Part shown: piece after piece, positions 17,618 through 26,425 of the stretch
How positions within the stretch are numbered: position 1 is the stretch's first letter
Layout of the letters: every line of letters begins with the position of its first letter
NCBI GenBank assembly: GCA_030754035.1
Contig: JASMBC010000001.1
Coordinates: 1 to 64,000 of the forward strand
Direction of reading: 5' to 3'
DNA: 64,000 nucleotides
From: Arenicellales bacterium
GTDB taxonomy: Bacteria > Pseudomonadota > Gammaproteobacteria > Arenicellales > UBA868
Translations under genes and position numbers: made by a program
The notes under the pieces: model-generated
What the model was told of the DNA's origin: nothing
What the model saw: only the letters and a program-made list of their open reading frames with translations
Database searches by the model: none

Positions 17618-17725
17618 GTGACTAGCCTACGTCTGCCGCTGGGTCAGGGCAAGTCAACTCTTAAGTTGGTGTTATTGAGGCTGGACGACCTGGGGTCCCC
17701 GGCAACTGCTGCTACCACATCGCTG

Positions 17726-17785
17726 TGGCCCCACAAGGATTCGCACTTTGGCCCATGGTGCGCAGCAGCAGGCACTTGCTAGACT
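17726..17785 (+). promoter_or_regulatory. Shared operator/extended -10 element upstream of the sarcosine dehydrogenase-like gene
   Basis: TGGCCCCA at 17726 and TGGCCCA at 17749 begin 23 bp apart. The core ACTTGCTAGACTG follows at 17774-17786, containing an extended -10 (TG, one base, then TAGACT at 17780). The same layout occurs before etfB at 25515-25573. No -35 is visible at the right distance, which suggests a promoter dependent on an activator binding the heptamers. A short palindrome, ATTCC-TAGA-GGAAT (17836-17849), overlaps the ribosome binding site. Confidence 0.6.
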
Positions 17786-17857
17786 GTACACCCCGGCGAG
17801 GTAGCAGATTATTTGATGCCGCGCCTAGGTGTACGATTCCTAGAGGAATAATCAGTC

Positions 17858-20305
17858 ATGACAGATACCCTTCCCGATCAAGCGCAGGTCGTGATCATCG
17901 GTGGTGGCGTCGTCGGTTGTAGTCTGGCCTATCATCTGGTGAAGATTGGCTGGACCGACGTGGTACTGCTCGAGCGAAAGACTTTAACCTGTGGCACTAC
18001 CTGGCATGCAGCCGGCTTGGTTGGTCAGTTACGGGCGACTCAGAACCTTACCCGCCTGGCCCAGTACACCACCGACCTTTATGCTGGGTTAGAGGCGCAA
18101 ACAGGCCAGGCCACGGGCTTCCGGCAGCACGGTTCATTGAGCATTGCTTCCGACCCGGAGCGCTTCGAGGAGTTGCGACGCGGTGCCTCGATGGCTGGTT
18201 GTTTTGGCCTTGAGGTACAGGTGATTACACCTCTTGAGGCCAGAGATCTATATCCGATCATGGAAGTCGAAGATCTCGTCGGAGCAGTGTTTCTACCCAA
18301 AGACGGACAGACCAGTCCGATAGACACAACACAGGCACTGGCAAAAGGGGCGCGCCAGGGTGGTGCTCGTATATTTGAGCAGACGCGGGTCCGCGCTATT
18401 GAAACGGGTGGGCGTCGGGTTACCGCCGTGGTAACTGACCGTGGTCGCATTGAATGCGAATATGCAGTCAACTGTGCCGGCATGTGGGGCCGGGAAATCG
18501 GCCATATGTGTGGCGTCAACGTGCCCTTGCACGCATCTGAGCATTTTTACGTAGTTACCGAGCCGATCGCGAATCTACCGCAGAACTTACCAGTCTTGCG
18601 CGAACCTTCCGCCTGCAATTACTTTAAAGAAGACGCCGGCAAGATGTTGATTGGCATGTTTGAACCGATAGCCAAGCCCTGGGGCATGGATGGAATACCC
18701 GAGGACTTCGAGTTTGAGACCCTGCCCGAAGATGTGCCTCATATCGAAGAATATCTCGGCTATGCGATCCAGCGTTTGCCGCTGCTAGAACAGGCCGGTA
18801 TTCAGTTGTTTTTCAACGGGCCGGAGAGTTTCACGCCGGATGACCGCTACCAACTTGGGCTGGCACCGGAACTGGATAACTTTTTCGTTGCGGCCGGGTT
18901 CAACTCCATCGGGATTCAGTCGGCGGGTGGTGCTGGCAAGGTCCTCGCCGACTGGATTGCCCATGGTCATCCACCGATGGATTTGTGGGATGTAGACATT
19001 CGGCGCATGATGCCCTTCCAGGGCAACCGGACCTACCTGCGCGACCGTACTGTGGAGGTACTCGGCCTGCTCTACGCCATGCACTGGCCGTTTCGCCAGC
19101 CTGATAGTGCTCGCGGTGTACGGACCTCACCCCTGCACCAGTGCCTACGTGAACGTGGTGCATGCTTTGGTGAAACCGCTGGCTGGGAAAGAGCAAACTG
19201 GTTTGCCCCGCCTGGAGTGGAAGCCAGATACCAGTATTCCTACGGCAAACAGAACTGGTTTGAATATTCGGCGCTGGAACACCGCGCAGTGCGCGAAGGG
19301 GTCGGCTACTTCGACATGACCTCCTTCGGTAAGTTTTTACTCCAGGGCGTGGATGCCGAGAAAGTACTGAACAGGGTATCTGCTAACAATATTGCGGTAG
19401 CACCGGGCCGGGTTGTCTATACCCAGTGGCTGAACGACCGTGGCGGCATCGAGGCTGACCTGACCATAACTCGCCTGACCGAGACCAGTTTTCTCATCGT
19501 TACCGCGGGAGCCTCCCAGGTACGGGACTACCACTGGTTGCGCGGCAGTATTCTTTCCAGCGAGCACGCTTTTCTTACCGACGTTACCTCAGCCTGGGCC
19601 GTAATTAGCGTCATGGGGCCAGAATCACGCACACTGCTGCAGGCGTTGACTTCAGCCGACCTGTCCAACGAGGCGTTTTCGTTTGGGAACTCTTGCGAGA
19701 TCGAGATGGGTTACGCGCTGGTGCGAGCAACCCGCATCTCTTACGTCGGAGAACTGGGCTGGGAACTGTACATACCGACAGAGTTCACACTGGGAGTATT
19801 TAACGTGCTGGTAGAGGCGGGTGAGCAGTTTGGCTTACAGCCAGCGGGCATGCATGCGCTCAACAGTTTGCGTATAGAGAAAGCCTACCGGCATTGGGGT
19901 CACGACATCACTGAGGAGGATACGCCGCTGGATGCAGGCCTGGAATTCGCTGTGGACTATGACAAGATCGGGGGTTTTCGTGGCCGGGAGGCGCTGCTGA
20001 AAGTTCGGGAATTACCACGCCGCCGCCGGTTATTACAGTTTCGGCTCAGCGATCCCAAGCCGTTGCTTTATCACGAAGAGCCGATCTGGCGCGATGGACA
20101 ACTGGTAGGGCGGACTACTTCGGGCATGTACGGGCACACGCTGGGTGGCTCGATTGCTCTCGGGTACGTGGTAAGTGAAGATGCCGTCAACTCGGCATAT
20201 GTGGAAGCCGGAGTCTGGGAGATAGAGATCGCGGGCGAGCGGGTGCCGGCGTTTGTAAGCCTCAAACCGATGTACGATCCGCATTCAACGCGAATGAAAA
20301 TTTAG
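17858..20305 (+). CDS. Sarcosine dehydrogenase-like FAD/GcvT-domain protein
   Basis: An 815-residue flavoenzyme predicted to oxidise sarcosine to glycine, passing methylene to tetrahydrofolate and electrons to ETF. An FAD-binding DAO domain (residues 10-375) has VVIIGGGVVGCS and TWHAAG; His50 is the expected covalent FAD attachment site. An FAO_M linker follows, then GcvT (about 450-700) and GcvT_C (to 810) folate domains. NGPESFTPDDRYQLG, FDMTSFGKF and IEKAYRHWGHDI are closer to sarcosine than to dimethylglycine dehydrogenases. AGAGGAA supports the start. alaX-like follows 13 bases downstream. Substrate assignment is by resemblance only. Confidence 0.88.
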   Translation: MTDTLPDQAQVVIIGGGVVGCSLAYHLVKIGWTDVVLLERKTLTCGTTWHAAGLVGQLRATQNLTRLAQYTTDLYAGLEAQTGQATGFRQHGSLSIASDPERFEELRRGASMAGCFGLEVQVITPLEARDLYPIMEVEDLVGAVFLPKDGQTSPIDTTQALAKGARQGGARIFEQTRVRAIETGGRRVTAVVTDRGRIECEYAVNCAGMWGREIGHMCGVNVPLHASEHFYVVTEPIANLPQNLPVLREPSACNYFKEDAGKMLIGMFEPIAKPWGMDGIPEDFEFETLPEDVPHIEEYLGYAIQRLPLLEQAGIQLFFNGPESFTPDDRYQLGLAPELDNFFVAAGFNSIGIQSAGGAGKVLADWIAHGHPPMDLWDVDIRRMMPFQGNRTYLRDRTVEVLGLLYAMHWPFRQPDSARGVRTSPLHQCLRERGACFGETAGWERANWFAPPGVEARYQYSYGKQNWFEYSALEHRAVREGVGYFDMTSFGKFLLQGVDAEKVLNRVSANNIAVAPGRVVYTQWLNDRGGIEADLTITRLTETSFLIVTAGASQVRDYHWLRGSILSSEHAFLTDVTSAWAVISVMGPESRTLLQALTSADLSNEAFSFGNSCEIEMGYALVRATRISYVGELGWELYIPTEFTLGVFNVLVEAGEQFGLQPAGMHALNSLRIEKAYRHWGHDITEEDTPLDAGLEFAVDYDKIGGFRGREALLKVRELPRRRRLLQFRLSDPKPLLYHEEPIWRDGQLVGRTTSGMYGHTLGGSIALGYVVSEDAVNSAYVEAGVWEIEIAGERVPAFVSLKPMYDPHSTRMKI

Positions 20306-20318
20306 GATTCCAAATCCG

Positions 20319-21053
20319 GTGACTGAGGAGCTTTTTAGGCAGGATGCTTACCGGCGTCATTGTCAGGCGAGGATCCTGGAGTTGGTAGCTGACGGGGTCG
20401 TGGTCGATCAAACCGTGTTCTATCCTCAAGGCGGGGGTCAGCCTGGGGATACCGGTTATTTGACGTGCGCCGATGGCAACAGGATACGGATACATCAGAC
20501 CGTCACCGAGCAGGAAAGTGGCCGGGTGCTACACATGACGGAGTCAAGCAACGCTCTGCCAGAGGTGGGCGAACAGATAGAACTTGAGATCGACTGGGAC
20601 CGGCGTTATCGCCTTATGCGCATGCACAGCTGCATGCATATGCTCTGTGCGTTGGTGCCGGTACCTGTTACCGGGGGATCCATCAGCGATGGCCGCGGCC
20701 GGCTCGACTTTGATCTGCCCGATCCGCTAGACAAAGAGACCCTGACCCGGCGCTTGAACCAGTTGATCCGTGAGGGCCATCCTATGCGCTTGCGCTGGAT
20801 CACCGATGCACAACTCCGGGCCCAGCCAGAACTGGTGCGAACCATGTCGGCCAGCCCGCCCCAAGGTACCGGTAAAGTCCGCCTGGTAGATTTTGAGGGC
20901 GTAGATATACAGCCCTGCGGTGGCACCCATGTGGTGAATTCGGCCGAGATCGGGCCGGTCAGGGTGGCAAAGGTCGAAAAAAAGGGTCGGCAGAATCGCC
21001 GAGTGACCGTAGTATTTGCCGAGGGCGGTGGACCCGATCTAGGCACTGAGTGA
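20319..21053 (+). CDS. Alanyl-tRNA editing protein (AlaX-type)
   Basis: A 244-residue freestanding editing domain related to AlaRS, predicted to hydrolyse Ser- or Gly-tRNA(Ala). The zinc ligands are HSCMH and CGGTH. FYPQGGGQPGDTG and VTGGSISDGRGRLDFD are typical AlaX signatures. It lacks aminoacylation domains and the C-terminal AlaRS oligomerisation part. The GTG at 20319 is 13 bases after the sarcosine dehydrogenase-like stop, with AGGA 11 bases upstream, so the two are probably co-transcribed. That partnership with a glycine-producing enzyme is unusual. Confidence 0.88.
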   Translation: MTEELFRQDAYRRHCQARILELVADGVVVDQTVFYPQGGGQPGDTGYLTCADGNRIRIHQTVTEQESGRVLHMTESSNALPEVGEQIELEIDWDRRYRLMRMHSCMHMLCALVPVPVTGGSISDGRGRLDFDLPDPLDKETLTRRLNQLIREGHPMRLRWITDAQLRAQPELVRTMSASPPQGTGKVRLVDFEGVDIQPCGGTHVVNSAEIGPVRVAKVEKKGRQNRRVTVVFAEGGGPDLGTE

Positions 21054-21104
21054 GCGACTACTCAAGATAATGCGGCCGGGCGGTGGCCGTAGCGTATCGT
21101 ACGC

Positions 21105-22649
21105 TCAGGCGTTGGAGTCGGAGATGAACGCTTTTTTTTGTGCGACGTATTCTCGGAGCGCTTCGTCAATGCCCTCATCAATGGGAGGGGCTTGGTAGTC
21201 GGCGAGCATTTTTTTCCAGATTCGGTTTGCCCGCTGACTTGCATCCTGGCTGCCCTCAGCCTGCCACTGCTCAAAACTGTTGTTGTCGGCAGTGGTCGAA
21301 CGATAGAGGGCGGACTCAAAATTGGCCTGGGTGTGAGCGCAACCGAGAAAGTGATTGCCCGGACCGACTTCATGGATTGCCGCCATCGCTTGACCGTTCT
21401 CGGAGGTGTCAATGCCAGAGAGGAATACATTAATCATGGCTGCCTGATCTGCATCGAGAATAAACTTCTCGTAACTCATTACTAATCCTCCTTCCAGCCA
21501 GCCAGCGGTGTGGAGCATGAAGTGAACCCCGGCAAGCATCGCGCTTTGCAAGGTGTTAGCTGACTCGTAGGCAGCTTGGGCATCCGCCACTTTCGATGCG
21601 CTCAGGCTACCACCGCTGCGAAAGGGCACCTTGAGACGTCGGGCTAGTGCTGCACAGATATACAGCACCATGGCAGGTTCGGGCGTGCCAAAAGTCGGCG
21701 CCCCGGACTGCATCGATATTGCGCTGCTGAAGGTGCCAAAGATCACCGGTGAACCGGGGCGCACCAGTTGAGTAAAGGCCAGACCCGCAAGGGCTTCCGC
21801 CAGTACCTGGGTGCAGGTGCCGACTACGGTCACGGGCGACATTGCGCCGGCCAGAATGAAAGGCGAGATCATGGTAGCTTGCCCGTTCTCGGCGTAGACG
21901 CGGGCAGCGCCGAGCATGGTTGCATCGAATGTCATCGGTGAGTTGGCGTTGATCAAGCTAGTGACCACACAGTTGTGCTGCACAAATTCTTCGCCGAAGA
22001 CGATGTTTGCCATGTCTATGGTGTCCTGCGCGCGGGAAGGCTCGGTGACCGAGCCCATGAAGGGCTTATCAGACCAGCGCAGGTGGCTATAGATCATATC
22101 GAGATGGCGCTGGCTAACTGGGACATCCACTGGCTCGCACAGCGTTCCACCGGCGTGGTGTAGTGCTGGCGTCATGTAGGTTAGGCGGGTGAAGTTCTCG
22201 AAATCGGCTAATGTGGCGTAGCGACGTCCCCGTTCAAGGTCAGAGACAAACGGTGGGCCGTAAGCAGGTGCGAGCACACAATGGTCGCCGCCGATACGGA
22301 CGCTACGCTCAGGGTTCCGCGCGTGCTGGGTGTATTCGGCAGGGGCGCTGGCCTGGATGATTTCACGGCACATGCCCCGGGGAAAGCGCACCACCTCGTC
22401 GGTCACCATTGCGCCGGCCCGGCGAAAAAGAGCCAAGGCGTCCGGGTATTGTCGAAATTCAACGCCCACGTTCTCAAGCAGCGAGTCGGCGTTGTGCTCT
22501 ACCAATTGCAGAACTTCTTCATCAGCGAAATCATAGACTGGCACCCGTCTTTTAATGTACGGACTCGCCTGGTGCGAGGGCTTTTGTCGCTGGGCGCGTC
22601 GCGTGCTACGCGCGGTGCCGCGATTTCTTTTCTGTATTATCTGATCCAT
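21105..22649 (-). CDS. MttB-family (trimethylamine methyltransferase superfamily) protein, non-pyrrolysine
   Basis: A 514-residue TIM-barrel methyltransferase of the MttB superfamily. Characterised non-pyrrolysine members demethylate quaternary amines such as glycine betaine, proline betaine or carnitine onto a corrinoid protein. Family features include GVEFRQYPDALALFRRAG, GPPFVSDLERG, GGTLCEPVDVP and GSVTEPSRAQDTI. The reading frame has no internal amber codon, so pyrrolysine is not used. No corrinoid protein or reactivase gene is in the window. It is convergent with the AlaX gene and divergent from the dimethylglycine dehydrogenase-like gene. The start ATG lacks an obvious ribosome binding site. 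Confidence 0.85.
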   Translation of the reverse strand: MDQIIQKRNRGTARSTRRAQRQKPSHQASPYIKRRVPVYDFADEEVLQLVEHNADSLLENVGVEFRQYPDALALFRRAGAMVTDEVVRFPRGMCREIIQASAPAEYTQHARNPERSVRIGGDHCVLAPAYGPPFVSDLERGRRYATLADFENFTRLTYMTPALHHAGGTLCEPVDVPVSQRHLDMIYSHLRWSDKPFMGSVTEPSRAQDTIDMANIVFGEEFVQHNCVVTSLINANSPMTFDATMLGAARVYAENGQATMISPFILAGAMSPVTVVGTCTQVLAEALAGLAFTQLVRPGSPVIFGTFSSAISMQSGAPTFGTPEPAMVLYICAALARRLKVPFRSGGSLSASKVADAQAAYESANTLQSAMLAGVHFMLHTAGWLEGGLVMSYEKFILDADQAAMINVFLSGIDTSENGQAMAAIHEVGPGNHFLGCAHTQANFESALYRSTTADNNSFEQWQAEGSQDASQRANRIWKKMLADYQAPPIDEGIDEALREYVAQKKAFISDSNA

Positions 22650-22957
22650 GGGGGCTTGTTGTGGTTTTCAGCAGCCATTATGGGTTTATTGAAAAGGTTG
22701 GAATTAACCGGCCGGCGACTCGTATCTAACCGGTTACGCCAAATTGGAAGCAATATATTGTTCTGAGCCTATTGCAACGTAACAAATGGCGCACTATGGC
22801 AAGCCTCTGTCGCAGGCCATGTTCGTAGCGTGGGCCCAGCGAATGGACTGCGCCGCGCACGGAAAATAAAATACCGCTATTGCAAAGGGTATTTGCCCGG
22901 GCGGGAATGGTTGCCACTACACCAGACCCCGGGTTAACGGTGTTTCAGAGGTTAAAC
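22650..22957. promoter_or_regulatory. Divergent intergenic region between MttB-like and dimethylglycine dehydrogenase-like genes
   Basis: This 308-base gene-free region has a perfect 10-bp palindrome, CAATATATTG (22751-22760), and a possible minus-strand -10 (CATAAT) near 22680. AGGCCAT at 22814 and TGGACTGCGC at 22844 repeat, less exactly, the heptamer and -10 core of the elements at 17726 and 25515 with the same 30-bp offset. No RNA gene or riboswitch fold was recognised. Confidence 0.4.
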
Positions 22958-25471
22958 ATGAAGAACAAGGCGCGTGCGGTAGTCATAGGTGGTGGTGTGG
23001 TCGGAGTTAGCACGCTCTACCACCTGGCCCGCAAAGGCTGGAGTGACGTGATTTTACTGGAGCGCCGGGAGCTTACTTCCGGATCGACTTGGCATGCGGC
23101 TGGGTTATTGCCGCTTTTTAACATGAGTTACTCAGTGGGCCAGATTCATAAGTATTCGGTGCGCTTTTACCAAGAATTACAGGAAGAAACTGGCAAGGAT
23201 GTGGGTTTTCGCAGGGTGTCCAATATCCGTCTTGCTTGCACGCAGGACCGGATGGACGAGTATCAGTTCTATGCCGGGGTGGCAGAGACCATTGGCGTGG
23301 AGGTGCGCTTCCTGTCGCCCAGCGAGATCGGTGAAATCTGGCCGTTGTGCAATACTGAGGGCCTAGTCGGCGCGATCCAGCACCTCGAGGATGGCTACAT
23401 CCAGCCGGCAGACCTGACTCAGGCATTTGCGACCGGTGCGCGCGATCGCGGCGCAGAGATTTACCGCAATACTACGGTCACTGGCCTTAGCCAGAACCGT
23501 GATGGTAGCTGGGTCGTCATCACTGACCAGGGTGAGATTGCGTGTAAACACGTCATCTCAGCGAGCGGTAACTTTGCGCGTAAGACAGGCGCTATGGTTG
23601 GCCTCGACATTCCGGTGATTCCTGTCCAACATCAATTCATCGTCACCGAGCCACACCCAGACATTGTCGCCCGCCAGAAAGCCGGGTTGCCAGAGATGGG
23701 GGTGTTGCGCGAGTCGGATGCCTCGTATTACCTGCGTGAGGAAAATGGTGGCCTGCTGCTGGGGCCGTACGAAAAAGGCGCACCATGTTGCTACCTCGAC
23801 GGACCGCATGAAGACGCCGAGTACGAATTGTTTGAAGGCGACCTCGATCGCCTTGAGCCACACATCGAGGCTGCCATGAATCGCGTGCCCGCCTTCGGTG
23901 AGGCCGGGGTCAAGCAGATCTACAATGGAGCAATCTGTTATACACCGGATGGCAGCCCGATCATCGGCCCAGCCTGGGGACTGCGCAATTTTTGGTTGAA
24001 CGAGGGCCACAGCTTCGGGATCACTGCGGCCGGAGGTGCCGGCTGGCAACTCGCCGAGTGGATCATTGACGGAGAGTCGACTATCGACATGATGGGGGTC
24101 GATCCTCGCCGTTTCGGACCCTATGCCTCACGTGGTTACCTCAGAGTCAAGAATGAGGAGGCTTACGCTAATGTTTTTTCCATTCACTACCCGGACGAAG
24201 AGCGGCCTGCGGGCAGGCCGCTAAAACGTGCGCCGTGCTACCAGCGCCTGCAGGAACGGGGCGCCGTGTTCGGGTCGATCTACGGCTGGGAGCGGCCGAA
24301 CTGGTTTGCGCCGGCGGGTTACGGGCTGAGCGAGGAGCAACTAGACAAGCCTGGCACGTTATTGCGGGACAACCATCCGCCGGTGGGGACGGGCGAACGG
24401 CCTCGAGAGAAATGGAGTTTCAGGCGCAGTAACTATTTTGAATTTGTGGGGCGTGAGTGTCGGCATGTGCACGAAAAAGCCGGAGTGCTCGACATGTCGG
24501 CCTTTGCCAAGTTTGAGGTTTCCGGTTCCTCGGCGCAGGATTGGCTTGAAGGCCTGTTCGCGAACCGCATACCACGTAGGATTGGCCGGCTCGGGTTGTG
24601 TCATCTACTAACCAGCCGTGGTGGTGTGCGTTCAGAGTTCACGGTTTATCGCACCGGCGAAGAGCATTTCTACCTGGTTTCAGCCGGCGCCTTCGAGCGC
24701 CACGATTGGGATTACCTGCAGAAGTTGCTACCCGCAGACGCCAGTGTCAACCTGCAGAGAGTTACCGGGCAATACGGAGTGCTAGTGCTGGCGGGTCCCA
24801 GTTCACGCGCTATCCTGCAGCAACTGACTGATACCGATCTTTCGAACGAGGCTTTTCCCTGGCTGACCGGTCAGCCGATCAACCTCGGCCCGGCACAGGC
24901 CCATGCGATCCGGGTTAATTTCGTCGGTGAACTGGGCTGGGAACTGCATCATCCGATTGAAATGCAGAACTGTATCTTCGATCAACTGTTTAAGGCCGGC
25001 GCCTCCAGTGATCTTCAGCCCTTTGGTATCCGGGCAATGGACTCGATGCGATTGGAGAAATCCTATCGGTTAATTCCCCGTGAACTGTCAATCGAATACG
25101 CGGCACTCGAGTCGGGATTGGACCGGTTTGTGCGCCTAGACAAAGATGACTTTATCGGTCGTGAAGGCTTATTGAATTGGCAGACACAGGGTTTCAACTG
25201 GCAGTTTGTGACCCTTGAGGTTCACGATGTCGTTGACACCGACGCGCGTGGTTCCGAGCCGGTTTATTCCGGCGGTGAGTTAGTTGGGCGTTGCACTTCG
25301 GGCGGCTTCGGCTGGCGCGTCGGCAGGTCGTTGGCGTTGGCGATGGTGCGCTTGAAAGTCGCGCCGGTGGGCACTGAATTAGAGATTCGGATCCTTGGCC
25401 GTAAACACCGGGTGACCGTGATTGCGGAATCGCCACTTGACCCGGAAAATACCCGTTTGCGCGACAGTTGA
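22958..25471 (+). CDS. Dimethylglycine dehydrogenase-like FAD/GcvT-domain protein
   Basis: An 837-residue flavoenzyme with the same domain order as its paralogue at 17858: DAO/FAD (residues 5-370), FAO_M, GcvT, GcvT_C. AVVIGGGVVGVS is the dinucleotide motif, and TWHAAG carries His46 as probable covalent FAD ligand. YQRLQERGAVFGSIYGWERPNWF, SFRRSNYFE and FANRIPRRIG resemble dimethylglycine dehydrogenases. Near residues 450-500 it has an insertion absent from the paralogue. The ATG at 22958 has AGAGG six bases upstream. The likely product is sarcosine, the substrate of the paralogue; electrons would pass to ETF. Confidence 0.86.
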   Translation: MKNKARAVVIGGGVVGVSTLYHLARKGWSDVILLERRELTSGSTWHAAGLLPLFNMSYSVGQIHKYSVRFYQELQEETGKDVGFRRVSNIRLACTQDRMDEYQFYAGVAETIGVEVRFLSPSEIGEIWPLCNTEGLVGAIQHLEDGYIQPADLTQAFATGARDRGAEIYRNTTVTGLSQNRDGSWVVITDQGEIACKHVISASGNFARKTGAMVGLDIPVIPVQHQFIVTEPHPDIVARQKAGLPEMGVLRESDASYYLREENGGLLLGPYEKGAPCCYLDGPHEDAEYELFEGDLDRLEPHIEAAMNRVPAFGEAGVKQIYNGAICYTPDGSPIIGPAWGLRNFWLNEGHSFGITAAGGAGWQLAEWIIDGESTIDMMGVDPRRFGPYASRGYLRVKNEEAYANVFSIHYPDEERPAGRPLKRAPCYQRLQERGAVFGSIYGWERPNWFAPAGYGLSEEQLDKPGTLLRDNHPPVGTGERPREKWSFRRSNYFEFVGRECRHVHEKAGVLDMSAFAKFEVSGSSAQDWLEGLFANRIPRRIGRLGLCHLLTSRGGVRSEFTVYRTGEEHFYLVSAGAFERHDWDYLQKLLPADASVNLQRVTGQYGVLVLAGPSSRAILQQLTDTDLSNEAFPWLTGQPINLGPAQAHAIRVNFVGELGWELHHPIEMQNCIFDQLFKAGASSDLQPFGIRAMDSMRLEKSYRLIPRELSIEYAALESGLDRFVRLDKDDFIGREGLLNWQTQGFNWQFVTLEVHDVVDTDARGSEPVYSGGELVGRCTSGGFGWRVGRSLALAMVRLKVAPVGTELEIRILGRKHRVTVIAESPLDPENTRLRDS

Positions 25472-25514
25472 TTGCCATTGTCGGTATCCGCACCTTGGGA
25501 GTGTGCTGCTGGCT

Positions 25515-25573
25515 TGGCCCAGCAACTGGCCCAGTCTTGGCCCATATGTATCCAGGCCGGTACTTGTTAGACT
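25515..25573 (+). promoter_or_regulatory. Shared operator/extended -10 element upstream of etfBA
   Basis: TGGCCCA heptamers start at 25515, 25527 and 25538, so they are 12 and 11 bp apart, on one face of the helix. ACTTGTTAGACTG (25562-25574) carries an extended -10 with TAGACT at 25568. Outer heptamer spacing (23 bp), last heptamer to -10 (30 bp) and the core match the element before the sarcosine dehydrogenase-like gene. No -35 is evident. Confidence 0.6.
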
Positions 25574-25580
25574 GCGCGCC

Positions 25581-25604
25581 GGCATAGGTATAGGCATAGG
25601 CATA
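25581..25604 (+). repeat. Hexamer tandem repeat (GGYATA)x4 in the etfB leader
   Basis: Four adjacent hexamers GGCATA, GGTATA, GGCATA, GGCATA, with a degenerate fifth (GGCGTT), lie just downstream of the predicted -10 and would be transcribed as part of the etfBA leader. Such arrays can change unit number by slippage. Confidence 0.75.
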
Positions 25605-25672
25605 GGCGTTAGTGGTGGGTTTGCCCGTCGTTAGGTTGATAGCCACTTGAGCACTGGAGAAATGACGTAAAT

Positions 25673-26425
25673 ATGAAAGTATTGGTTCCAATTAAGCGTG
25701 TCATAGACGCGAATATCAAGGTACGGGTGAAAGCAGACCATAGCGGTGTCGAACTCAACAATGTCAAGATGGCGATGAACCCATTTTGCGAAATTGCAGT
25801 CGAGGAGGCGATCCGCTTGCGCGAGGCGGGGGTCGCCGAGGAAATCATCGTGGCCTCGGCCGGCGGTACACAGAGCCAGGAGACCCTGAGAACGGGGCTC
25901 GCCATGGGAGCGGATCGAGCGATACTGATCGAGTCTGACAGCGCTTTGGAGCCGCTGGCCGTGGCCAAATTACTCAAGGCAGTAGTCGAGCGTGAGAGCC
26001 CAGGCCTGGTGTTGCTCGGTAAGCAGGCAATCGACGGGGACAACAACCAGACCGGCCAGATGCTGGCCGGTCTGCTAGGTTGGTCGATTGGTACTTTTGT
26101 GTCCAGGCTGCAGGTAGATGATGACAGCGTGGGGGTGACCCGTGAGGTGGATGGCGGGTTGGAAAATCTCGAACTCAACATGCCCGCGGTCATTACTGTG
26201 GATTTGCGACTAAACGAACCACGCTACGCATCGTTGCCCAATATCATGAAAGCGAAGAAAAAGCCCCTTGAGACGCTCACCCCGGTGGATCTGGGAGTCG
26301 ACGTCAGCCCTCGGGTGGAAGTGTTGCAGGTGGTCGAGCCGCCGGCCCGAGACGCAGGCGTCAAGGTGGCCAGTGCCGCCGAGCTGGTCGATAAACTCCG
26401 TAATGAAGCCAAGGTGATCTCATGA
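25673..26425 (+). CDS. etfB: Electron transfer flavoprotein beta subunit
   Basis: A 250-residue ETF beta subunit that binds AMP and, with EtfA, carries electrons from flavin dehydrogenases to ETF:quinone oxidoreductase. It starts [17 protein letters not shown], has [12 protein letters not shown], and the ETF-beta signature [22 protein letters not shown]. It overlaps etfA by four bases (ATGA). Its position after two dehydrogenases of the ETF-linked family, and the shared upstream element, suggest it is their acceptor. Confidence 0.97.
   Translation: MKVLVPIKRVIDANIKVRVKADHSGVELNNVKMAMNPFCEIAVEEAIRLREAGVAEEIIVASAGGTQSQETLRTGLAMGADRAILIESDSALEPLAVAKLLKAVVERESPGLVLLGKQAIDGDNNQTGQMLAGLLGWSIGTFVSRLQVDDDSVGVTREVDGGLENLELNMPAVITVDLRLNEPRYASLPNIMKAKKKPLETLTPVDLGVDVSPRVEVLQVVEPPARDAGVKVASAAELVDKLRNEAKVIS

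Noticed and set aside
21105..22649. Pyrrolysine-containing trimethylamine methyltransferase
   Set aside because: The frame is continuous with no in-frame TAG before the terminal stop, so the pyrrolysine-type MttB call does not apply.
22650..22957. Cobalamin or glycine riboswitch upstream of the catabolic genes
   Set aside because: I looked for a conserved B12-box or glycine aptamer core and saw none; only a palindrome and possible promoter parts are present.
25581..25604. CRISPR-like array at the hexamer repeats
   Set aside because: Units are six bases with no spacers; no cas genes are in the window.
25194..25691. Minus-strand frame with a Tyr/Ala-repeat segment
   Set aside because: The repeat residues come from translating the GGYATA array, and the frame lies antisense to the end of the DMGDH-like gene. 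No ribosome binding site was seen.
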